Origin: JAZUCT01 sp045639255 | GTDB taxonomy: Bacteria; Bacillota; Clostridia; Christensenellales; UBA1242 | NCBI GenBank assembly: GCA_045639255.1 | Contig: JAZUCT010000013.1 | Span: 1-5,418 of the forward strand | Length of the DNA: 5,418 nt | Direction of reading: 5' to 3' | Part shown: one piece after another, positions 1-5,250 of the stretch | Layout of the letters: the number at the start of each line of letters is the position of its first letter | Numbering within the stretch: position 1 is the stretch's first letter | Program-made: the position numbers and the translations under genes | Notes under the pieces: model-generated | Told to the model about the DNA's origin: nothing | The model's input: the letters and a program-made list of their open reading frames with translations, nothing else | The model's database searches: none

Positions 1-26
1 AAAAAATGCAACAAAAGTTGCATTTT
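1..26 (-). terminator. Intrinsic terminator after rnr
   Basis: A perfect inverted repeat (ATGCAAC, four-base loop, GTTGCAT; the flanking A/T bases can extend the stem) lies just past the rnr stop codon. On the minus strand it runs into a row of T at the window edge, as expected of a rho-independent terminator. The sequence is nearly symmetrical (A-run on one side, T-run on the other), so it could also stop transcription arriving from the left. The T-run reaches base 1, so its full length is unseen. Confidence 0.75.
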
Positions 27-28
27 AT

Positions 29-2233
29 TTACATTTCATAATCGTTTTTTTTAAAGTTTTTGTTGTTCATAATCAATTCATGTTCAGGCAAAACAAAATC
101 AATTTTATAAGTTTCCAAGTTAACATTCGAAACTTTAACCTTCATTGTTTGACCAATTGTGAACATATTTTTTGAACCTTTAAGTGTGAAACCATCGGCA
201 AGCAGAATATATTTATCTTCTGGCAAACAATCGGTTCGAATTAAGCCTTCGCAAGTGTTTTCAAGTTCAACAAACAAACCAAATTCACTTACCCCACTTA
301 TTTTACCTTCAAACACTTCGCCAATATGATTTGAAAGATAATCGGCTTTTTTGAAATCTTGTGTTTCATATTCGCATTTTTGTGCATTAAGTTCTGCCGC
401 ACTTGAAAGTTCGCTGGATTTCATTGCAAAACCTAAGAATTCTTTTTTCAAAACTGCTGATCTTTGTTGTTCATCAAGTTCAGGTTTTGTGCGTTGAAGT
501 TCAATATCCCTTTTAATAATTCTGTGAATTGTTAAATCTGGATACCTTCTTATTGGTGAAGTGAAATGTGAATAATATTGAAGTGCAAGGCCATAGTGCC
601 CCTTATTAATTGTTTCATATTTTGCTTTGCTCATTGTTCTTAAAAGAACTGCTTTTGCAGAGTTTTCATAAGGTTTTCCATCAAGATGATTCATAAGTTT
701 TTGAACATCTTTTGGTGTTAAATTGCTTGGGTCAGCAATACCTTCCATGCTTATGCCCAATCTTGAAAAGAACGAAAGCATTTTGTTCATTTTAAGTTCT
801 GTTGGGCTTTCATGCACACGATAAACAAAAGGTGCATCCATTTGCTTATATTTTTTTGCAACACAAACATTTGCTAAAATCATAAGCGATTCAATAAGTT
901 CTTCACTTTCGCCTTGAACCCTTGCTTTTATATCAATAACATTATGATTTTCATCTTCAATAAATTCTGGTTCAGGCATATCAAATTCAATTTCGCCTGC
1001 ATTAATGCGTTGTTTTTTAAGTTTAACAGCAACATTGTTTAAAAGTTCCACCATTGGAACAATGTCGGCATATTGAGTTCTAAGTTCTTCATTGCCTTCC
1101 AAAATTTTTCGAACTTTGTTATAGGTCATGCGGTGCTTTGAAATTATTGCAGATTCATAAACATCGCTTTTTATAACATTCATTTCTTTATCAAGTGTTG
1201 CTTCACAGGTTAAAGTTAACCTTATAACACCTTCGTTAAGCGAACAAATTCCGTTTGAAAGTTTTTCTGGCAACATTGGAATAACCATGCCAGGTGGATA
1301 ATGGCTTGTGCCCCTTTTAAGTGCTTCTTTATCAATTTCACCGCCCGCTTTAACATAGTTGTTAACATCGGCAATATGAATGAACACTGTTGTTGTTCCA
1401 TCTGCGTTTTTAAAGCCATGAATAGCATCGTCGAAATCCTTTGAAAAATCGCCATCGATGGTTATAACATTGTTATCGAAAAAAGTTCTTCTGTTGGCAA
1501 ATTCGTGTTCTTTAACATCGCTTGGAAGATTGTTGGCTTCGTTAATAACTGCTTCTGGAAACTCTTCCCTGATGTTATATTTTCTGATAATTGCCATCAT
1601 GTCGGTTTCCTTGTTACCTTTAATGCCAAGGTCTTCAACCACCCTGCCAACAAGATTTTTGCCCGAATTATATTCAGTTATTTCGCAAACAACACGGTGA
1701 TTGTTTTTAACATTCATAGTGCAATTTGCTGGCACAAAAACATCGCCAATTTTTTTATCATCGCTAACAACAAAACCCACTTTGCTTTTTGGGCTGATGT
1801 TAAGCACACCAACAACCCTTGTTGTGCCCCTTTTGCAAACAGAAATAACTTCGCCTTCTGCCCTTGCATTTTCGCCCATATCTTGTGGGTTAATTATTTT
1901 AACAAGAACAGTGTCGTTATGCCTTGCGCCGTTCATTTTTTCTTTTGAAACAAACACATCTTCTTTTCCAGCATCGTTAAAACGAAAGAAACCATAATCC
2001 TTTGTGGTGGCAAGAAAAGTGCCTTTTTGAAAATTGGTGAATTTGGTTAAAACAACCTTATTTTTTCCGCCAATAATGATATCGCCATTTTCAACAAGTT
2101 CAGTTAAATGTTGCGAAATATTATAAGGATTAATTTTAAATTCAAGGCTTAATGCTTTAACAACTTCATCATATTTTTGATTATAAAGCCCCAACTCTTC
2201 AATTTTTGCAATAATTCTTTCGTTTAAATCCAT
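29..2233 (-). CDS. rnr: Ribonuclease R (RNase II/RNB family 3'-5' exoribonuclease)
   Basis: This encodes a 734-residue cytoplasmic exoribonuclease that degrades structured RNA processively from the 3' end and takes part in mRNA decay and rRNA quality control. Domains in order: an N-terminal winged-helix region (about 1-65), two cold-shock/OB folds (about 68-125 and 138-200), the RNB catalytic domain (about 245-573) and a C-terminal S1 RNA-binding domain (about 637-715). The RNB metal-binding motif is intact, with D260, D266, D268 and D269 in the D-x5-D-x-D-D spacing of RNase II. The second conserved block, HFTSPIRRYPDL, is at 556-567. The N-terminal helix-turn-helix region and the length favour RNase R over RNase II. 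It is somewhat shorter than many homologues because the basic C-terminal tail is brief. The ATG at 2233 follows AAGGA with about eight bases of spacing. The gene is 42 bases downstream of secG, the usual order in Bacillota; smpB, often next, would lie outside the window. A hairpin with a T-run separates it from secG and may reduce read-through. Confidence 0.97.
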   Translation of the reverse strand: MDLNERIIAKIEELGLYNQKYDEVVKALSLEFKINPYNISQHLTELVENGDIIIGGKNKVVLTKFTNFQKGTFLATTKDYGFFRFNDAGKEDVFVSKEKMNGARHNDTVLVKIINPQDMGENARAEGEVISVCKRGTTRVVGVLNISPKSKVGFVVSDDKKIGDVFVPANCTMNVKNNHRVVCEITEYNSGKNLVGRVVEDLGIKGNKETDMMAIIRKYNIREEFPEAVINEANNLPSDVKEHEFANRRTFFDNNVITIDGDFSKDFDDAIHGFKNADGTTTVFIHIADVNNYVKAGGEIDKEALKRGTSHYPPGMVIPMLPEKLSNGICSLNEGVIRLTLTCEATLDKEMNVIKSDVYESAIISKHRMTYNKVRKILEGNEELRTQYADIVPMVELLNNVAVKLKKQRINAGEIEFDMPEPEFIEDENHNVIDIKARVQGESEELIESLMILANVCVAKKYKQMDAPFVYRVHESPTELKMNKMLSFFSRLGISMEGIADPSNLTPKDVQKLMNHLDGKPYENSAKAVLLRTMSKAKYETINKGHYGLALQYYSHFTSPIRRYPDLTIHRIIKRDIELQRTKPELDEQQRSAVLKKEFLGFAMKSSELSSAAELNAQKCEYETQDFKKADYLSNHIGEVFEGKISGVSEFGLFVELENTCEGLIRTDCLPEDKYILLADGFTLKGSKNMFTIGQTMKVKVSNVNLETYKIDFVLPEHELIMNNKNFKKNDYEM

Positions 2234-2256
2234 AAAAATGTTCCTTTTAGCAATTT

Positions 2257-2288
2257 AAAAAAATAATTGCTGGCATTAAACACCAGCA
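2257..2288 (-). terminator. Hairpin with T-run between secG and rnr (possible attenuator)
   Basis: On the minus strand TGCTGG (2288-2283) pairs with CCAGCA (2273-2268), and two G-T wobbles can extend the stem around a TTTAA loop. It is followed by ATTA and then seven T (2263-2257). The secG stop codon lies in the loop. This has the form of an intrinsic terminator, but the remaining 23 bases before rnr leave no room for a promoter plus ribosome binding site. A leaky terminator or an RNA-processing or stability hairpin is therefore more likely than a complete stop. Confidence 0.5.
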
Positions 2289-2590
2289 TAAATAAGATGT
2301 GAAACAAAATATAGCACTGTTAAAACAGCGATAACAATTGCGCAAATTATTGTTATAACTTTAAGTTTTCCAACAATTGTTCCGCCTTTGTTTTTTGCAT
2401 AATAACTTTCAGTTGCTCCACCTGATAAGAAAGCACTTTCATCGTTCGAGTTGTTTTGGAAAAGTGTTACCAAAATTAACACAACTGCACATAAAAAGAT
2501 TATGCCCAATAAAACATACCTTACAATTGGAACTGCGGTTGTTACCCATGCAGGATAAGTTGTTTCAAGAAGTTGATTTAAGTTTAACAT
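2276..2590 (-). CDS. secG: SecG, protein-export channel subunit
   Basis: This 104-residue membrane protein is the small accessory subunit of the SecYEG translocon, which helps SecA-driven export through the cytoplasmic membrane. Two hydrophobic helices (about 24-44 and 77-98) flank a polar loop holding the family signature region: LVTLFQ at the end of helix 1, LSGG at 55-58, then a basic glycine-containing stretch ahead of helix 2. That loop is cytoplasmic in known SecG. About 20 residues precede helix 1, longer than in many SecG proteins. The start is well supported by AGGAGG eight bases upstream (2599-2604) and by an extended -10 promoter further up. It lies just upstream of rnr, the common Bacillota arrangement, which supports the name. 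Sequence identity in this family is low, so the call rests on loop motif, topology and neighbourhood together. Confidence 0.92.
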   Translation of the reverse strand: MLNLNQLLETTYPAWVTTAVPIVRYVLLGIIFLCAVVLILVTLFQNNSNDESAFLSGGATESYYAKNKGGTIVGKLKVITIICAIVIAVLTVLYFVSHLIYAGV

Positions 2591-2607
2591 TTAAGTTTCC
2601 TCCTAAC

Positions 2608-2622
2608 TGATATAGTATATCA
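2608..2622. promoter_or_regulatory. Perfect 7-1-7 palindrome over the secG -10 box (possible operator)
   Basis: The sequence TGATATA-G-TATATCA is a perfect inverted repeat of seven bases around one central base, and it covers the whole -10 element of secG. The arrangement and outer bases (TGATA...TATCA) recall the Bacillus Fur-family box (TGATAAT-N-ATTATCA), but the inner bases differ. Part of the symmetry could be a by-product of an extended -10 sequence in AT-rich DNA. No regulator can be assigned. Confidence 0.35.
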
Positions 2623-2641
2623 CACTTTTTTAACAATTCAA
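2614..2641 (-). promoter_or_regulatory. secG promoter (sigma-A type, extended -10)
   Basis: Reading the minus strand, TTGAAT (2641-2636), 16 bases, then TATACT (2619-2614), preceded by TG at the extended -10 position (2622-2621). Transcription would start near 2607, giving a leader of under 20 bases that just contains the AGGAGG site. The -10 box lies inside a perfect 15-base palindrome. I see no terminator between the upstream small gene and this promoter, so secG may also be read from the upstream one. Confidence 0.65.
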
Positions 2642-2648
2642 AACAAAT

Positions 2649-2858
2649 TTAAACTGTGTATAAAATACTTAAAGCACCAAACACAATCATAAGAAATAAA
2701 TAACCAAAGTTAATTGGGTGTTTTTCGCTTGAACTTTTTATTGTTTGCAACAAGAAGAATAGGCAAGCAACCAGTGAAACCGATGCAATTATAATTTGCC
2801 AATAACTTGGAATGCCACGAACACATGTGTTATATAAATCATTAAAAATATTTAACAT
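2649..2858 (-). CDS. Small two-helix membrane protein of unknown function
   Basis: This encodes a 69-residue protein that I do not recognise. It has a mostly polar N-terminus (1-19), a hydrophobic helix (about 20-40), a short polar loop with two lysines (41-50, KSSSEKHPIN) and a second hydrophobic helix (about 51-69) that reaches the C-terminus. The charged loop suggests both ends face outward with the loop in the cytoplasm. The reading frame is credible because it has a ribosome binding site (AGGAAGG, about seven bases before the ATG) and a near-consensus promoter just upstream, and it fits between neighbours without overlap. It ends 58 bases before secG on the same strand and shares with SecG the MLN start, the N-terminal extension and the two-helix layout. 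That might mean a link to the Sec channel or simply a generic small membrane protein. Confidence 0.75.
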   Translation of the reverse strand: MLNIFNDLYNTCVRGIPSYWQIIIASVSLVACLFFLLQTIKSSSEKHPINFGYLFLMIVFGALSILYTV

Positions 2859-2884
2859 TTTTAAACCTTCCTTTGTTTATGTTT

Positions 2885-2913
2885 AATATATAATATTTAA
2901 TAGCATTTGTCAA
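2885..2913 (-). promoter_or_regulatory. Near-consensus sigma-A promoter of the small membrane protein gene
   Basis: On the minus strand, TTGACA (2913-2908), exactly 17 bases, then TATATT (2890-2885). The -35 is perfect and the -10 matches five of six bases of TATAAT. Transcription would start near 2878, about 20 bases before the ATG, with the AGGAAGG ribosome binding site in that leader. It lies directly after the terminator of the Ssb-like gene, so a new transcription unit (small protein, secG, possibly rnr) starts here. Confidence 0.8.
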
Positions 2914-2937
2914 TAGTGAATTTTTTAAATTTGACAC

Positions 2938-2960
2938 AAAAAAACCAAGCAAGTGCTTGG
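2938..2960 (-). terminator. Intrinsic terminator of the deacetylase/Ssb-like unit
   Basis: On the minus strand CCAAGC, loop ACTT, GCTTGG, followed by seven T (2944-2938). The stem begins at the base right after the TAG stop codon of the Ssb-like gene, a very compact arrangement. It separates this unit from the promoter of the next gene. Confidence 0.9.
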
Positions 2961-3614
2961 CTAAATATAATATTTATCGAACTTAATTTCTTTATTTTCT
3001 TTGTTAGTTGAAATTGCTGAAATTGAAATTTCATAGGCAGTTTTTGTAACAGTTTGTTCTTCGCTTAATTTCTTTTGATAATCACGCGATTGAATTCTGC
3101 CGGTTAATGTTATTGCATCGCCAACATTAAGCCCTTTTGCAAATCTTGCATTTCTGCCCCATGCAATGCAAGGCAAATAATCACTTTTGTTATACGCCCT
3201 GTTAACTGCAACTAATATATCGCAAATTTCCCGCTTGAATGGTGTTGTGCGATAAACAGGATTTTTACAAACATAGCCTGTTAAAGTTATTTCGTTTGTA
3301 ACATCTTCTTCCAAAGCATTAACAACTTCCCTAACAAACACTGTTAGCATAAGTTTTGATTTTTCGTTTTCAATTTTGTTATAACTTCTAAATTGCCCTT
3401 TAAGTGCAACAACTGCACCAATTTCAAAGTTATTTTCTTTTAAAATTCTATCCGAAACGGTGATGGGAATAATATCTTGGTGGTCAGAAAGTCGTTCAAC
3501 TGCCAAAAATAAAGTGAAAAACTCTTCGCCATACACTTCGTGCGAATATTCTGGCAAACTTGCCACCATGCCTTTTAATGTTACTTTGTTGTTTTCTAAT
3601 AATTCGTAGTTCAT
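2961..3614 (-). CDS. Two-OB-fold single-stranded DNA-binding (Ssb-family) protein
   Basis: This 217-residue protein appears to carry two OB folds. The C-terminal one (about 107-203) is clearly Ssb-like, with NEITLTGYV, a block around YRTTPFKREICDILVAVNR (121-139), the DYLPCIAWGRNARF stretch (145-158) and GRIQSRDYQ (172-180). The N-terminal half (about 8-100) repeats the pattern in diverged form (VTLKGMV..., LFLAVERLSD, IIPITVSD, ALKGQFRSY). Such double-domain Ssb relatives are, to my knowledge, found in Clostridia beside a standard Ssb. The acidic tail ending in a DDDIPF-like motif, which recruits partner proteins in housekeeping Ssb, is absent; the C-terminus reads KFDKYYI. It is therefore probably an auxiliary single-strand binder. 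The ATG follows AGGAG with six bases of spacing. It starts 17 bases after the deacetylase gene and likely shares its transcript. The exact role is unknown. Confidence 0.85.
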   Translation of the reverse strand: MNYELLENNKVTLKGMVASLPEYSHEVYGEEFFTLFLAVERLSDHQDIIPITVSDRILKENNFEIGAVVALKGQFRSYNKIENEKSKLMLTVFVREVVNALEEDVTNEITLTGYVCKNPVYRTTPFKREICDILVAVNRAYNKSDYLPCIAWGRNARFAKGLNVGDAITLTGRIQSRDYQKKLSEEQTVTKTAYEISISAISTNKENKEIKFDKYYI

Positions 3615-3631
3615 AAAATTCTCCTGTTTTT

Positions 3632-4399
3632 TTAATTTTTTTGTCGTTGAATGCCCAAATTATCTACATAAGTTTCACCTTTAAGCAATAATTCGGAAAC
3701 TGAAACACATTTTAAATTTTTTTGTTGCAACAAAATCATAATTAATTTTGTTGCTTCCACAACATTGTCGGCATTGTTATGGCATAAAATAATGCTTCCT
3801 GCCTTAACTTTGTTGCTTACCCTTCCTGCAATTTCGGTGGCGGATAAGCCTTTCCAATCAAGTGTGTCAATGCTCCATTGCACAGTTGTTAAATTTAAAC
3901 TTGTTGCTGTGCTTATTAATGTGTTGTTATAACTTCCGTAAGGTGGGCGAAAAACTGTTGGGGTTATTCCACTTGTGTTTTTTATTGTTTCAATGCTTGT
4001 TGTTAAATCTTTTTTAACTTCACTTTCACTTATTGTTGCCATATCTAAGTGCATGTTGGAATGTGTGCCAATTTCAAAACCATTTTCTGCAATTCGTTTG
4101 GTTTCTTCTGGGTAATCTTCCACCCAAAAACCAACAAGAAAAAATGTTGCATTTGCATTATATTCTTTCAAAACTGCCATAATTTCATCGGTTTTATCAG
4201 CACCCCATGCTGCATCAAAACTGATGGCCACACTTTGTTGTTCCGTTTCAACTTCATACACAGGCACTAACCTTGATGGCTGTGTGTTAAAAAACACGCT
4301 TGCATAAGCACTTCCGTTTGTTTTTATGCTTAACAAACACACCACAAGTGCTAAAAATATTGTGAAAATTATTTGGCGTTTTTTAATAACAATAAACAT
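3632..4399 (-). CDS. Polysaccharide deacetylase, PdaB-like (CE4/NodB fold)
   Basis: This encodes a 255-residue exported or membrane-anchored protein. The N-terminus has a basic KKR segment, a hydrophobic stretch (about 10-25) and a possible signal-peptidase site after AYA (31-33). The NodB-homology domain spans about 55-238. Its motifs are ISFDAAWG (59-66), HSNMH (113-117, the H-x3-H metal pair), RPPYG (151-155), DTLDW (178-182) and LCH (205-207). The ISFDAAWG form and the phrase FFLVGFW match the Clostridia/Bacillus PdaB-type branch, whose namesake acts on spore peptidoglycan. The second Asp of the usual TFDD motif, a metal ligand in typical CE4 enzymes, is Ala63 here, so activity may be altered. 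The start at 4399 has only a modest ribosome binding site (AAGG, about seven bases upstream), but the signal peptide supports it. It heads a likely two-gene unit with the Ssb-like gene. Whether this organism sporulates cannot be told from here. Confidence 0.9.
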   Translation of the reverse strand: MFIVIKKRQIIFTIFLALVVCLLSIKTNGSAYASVFFNTQPSRLVPVYEVETEQQSVAISFDAAWGADKTDEIMAVLKEYNANATFFLVGFWVEDYPEETKRIAENGFEIGTHSNMHLDMATISESEVKKDLTTSIETIKNTSGITPTVFRPPYGSYNNTLISTATSLNLTTVQWSIDTLDWKGLSATEIAGRVSNKVKAGSIILCHNNADNVVEATKLIMILLQQKNLKCVSVSELLLKGETYVDNLGIQRQKN

Positions 4400-4417
4400 T
4401 TGCTACCTTACCCTTTA

Positions 4418-4447
4418 AGTTTAATTGCTTTCCAGTTATTATTGCAA
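4418..4447 (-). promoter_or_regulatory. Weak candidate promoter for the deacetylase gene
   Basis: On the minus strand TTGCAA (4447-4442), 18 bases, then TAAACT (4423-4418). Both boxes deviate from the sigma-A consensus, and the implied leader is only about 12 bases. A sporulation sigma factor promoter is an alternative for a PdaB-like gene, but I could not pick one out with confidence. Confidence 0.25.
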
Positions 4448-4466
4448 TTGCTAAATTTAGCGAATT
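4444..4466. repeat. Overlapping palindromes in the divergent intergenic region
   Basis: GCAATTGC (4444-4451) overlaps the perfect 12-base palindrome GCTAAATTTAGC (4450-4461). The latter is flanked by AATT on both sides, giving a near-symmetrical block of about 21 bases. A second copy of GCAATTGC is at 4525-4532. The block overlaps the weak candidate -35 box of the deacetylase gene and could be a protein-binding site, though short palindromes are not rare in AT-rich DNA. Confidence 0.4.
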
Positions 4467-4586
4467 TTGACTTATTTTAGCACTTAGCAAAAAACACTTA
4501 GATTTTGTTATATGTTTATTGCTTGCAATTGCATTTTAGAACAATCATTTAGTAAATCTATTAATTAAATTCTGTTTTTAATTTGA

Positions 4587-4616
4587 TTGACTTTATTTTT
4601 AATTTTAAGTTATTAT
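4587..4616 (+). promoter_or_regulatory. Rubrerythrin promoter
   Basis: TTGACT (4587-4592), 18 bases, then TATTAT (4611-4616): each box matches five of six sigma-A consensus bases. Transcription would start near 4623, giving a leader of about 30 bases. An imperfect inverted repeat, TTAG...CTAA (4622-4637), lies at the expected start point, and AAAGGGGA (4641-4648) is a strong ribosome binding site seven bases-odd before the ATG at 4655. Confidence 0.6.
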
Positions 4617-4654
4617 ATTTCTTAGATTATTAACTAACACAAAGGGGAAATTTT

Positions 4655-5197
4655 ATGAAAACAAGTAAATACGCAGGCACAAGAACTGAACAAAATTTAA
4701 GAACTGCTTTTGGTGGCGAAAGCGAAGCAAGAAATAAATATACATATTTTGCAAGTGTTGCAAAAAAAGAAGGATATGAACAAATTTCAGCACTATTTTT
4801 AAAAACTGCTGAAAACGAAAAAGAACATGCTAAAATGTGGTTTAAAGAACTTAATGGGCTTGGAAACACTTCTGAAAACTTACTTTCTGCCGCAGAAGGT
4901 GAAAACTATGAATGGACAGATATGTATGACGAATTTGCAAGGGTTGCTGACGAAGAAGGTTTTCACGAACTTGCTGAAAAATTCCGTGGAGTTGCAGAAG
5001 TTGAAAGGCACCATGAAGAAAGATATCGTGCCCTTTTAAGAAATGTTGAAACAAAACAAGTTTTTGAAAAAAGCGAAGTTAAAGTTTGGGAATGCCGTAA
5101 CTGTGGACACATTGTTGTTGGAACAAAAGCACCTGACCTTTGCCCAGTTTGTGCACACCCACAAGCATACTTTGAAATTCACGAAACAAACTATTAA
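4655..5197 (+). CDS. rbr: Rubrerythrin (diiron peroxidase)
   Basis: This 180-residue cytoplasmic protein reduces hydrogen peroxide to water with electrons from NAD(P)H via redox partners, a main oxidative-stress defence in anaerobes. The N-terminal four-helix ferritin-like domain (about 8-132) keeps the diiron ligands: E22 in GGESEAR, E55-x-x-H58 in NEKEHAK, E83 and E86 in GENYEW, and E117-x-x-H120 with E121 in VERHHEERY. The C-terminal rubredoxin-like domain (about 142-176) has both cysteine pairs for a single iron, C147/C150 (WECRNCG) and C163/C166 (DLCPVCAHP). Domain order and length are those of classical rubrerythrin, not the reversed form. The start is fixed by AAAGGGGA just upstream and by the typical MK...RTEQNL opening. 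It is monocistronic, with a promoter and terminator of its own, divergent from the deacetylase gene. Rubrerythrins in Clostridia are often peroxide-responsive through PerR, but no clear PerR box is visible here. Confidence 0.97.
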   Translation: MKTSKYAGTRTEQNLRTAFGGESEARNKYTYFASVAKKEGYEQISALFLKTAENEKEHAKMWFKELNGLGNTSENLLSAAEGENYEWTDMYDEFARVADEEGFHELAEKFRGVAEVERHHEERYRALLRNVETKQVFEKSEVKVWECRNCGHIVVGTKAPDLCPVCAHPQAYFEIHETNY

Positions 5198-5203
5198 AAA
5201 ATT

Positions 5204-5229
5204 AACTAGGCAAATTGCCTAGTTTTTTT
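5204..5229 (+). terminator. Intrinsic terminator of rubrerythrin
   Basis: AACTAGGCAA and TTGCCTAGTT form a perfect ten-base inverted repeat around one central A (realistically an eight-base stem with a five-base loop), running into seven T (5223-5229). It begins six bases after the stop codon. The near-symmetry and upstream A-rich bases could give some stop in the other direction too. Confidence 0.92.
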
Positions 5230-5250
5230 ATTTCTCTCACTTATTGTAAT

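Noticed and set aside
1505..1948. A 147-codon plus-strand open frame and other plus-strand frames at 1458-1997
   Set aside because: They lie wholly antisense to the intact RNase R gene, have no convincing ribosome binding site, and their predicted products are low-complexity mirror translations of it.
2931..2936. TTGACA on the plus strand, as if a -35 box
   Set aside because: No -10 box at the right distance and no plus-strand gene follows; the DNA downstream is the Ssb-like gene in antisense.
4630..5054. Minus-strand and alternative plus-strand frames within rubrerythrin
   Set aside because: They overlap a complete, motif-rich gene with its own promoter and ribosome binding site, and their products show no recognisable domain.
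4655..5197. Reverse rubrerythrin
   Set aside because: The rubredoxin cysteines (147, 150, 163, 166) are at the C-terminal end after the diiron domain, which is the classical order.
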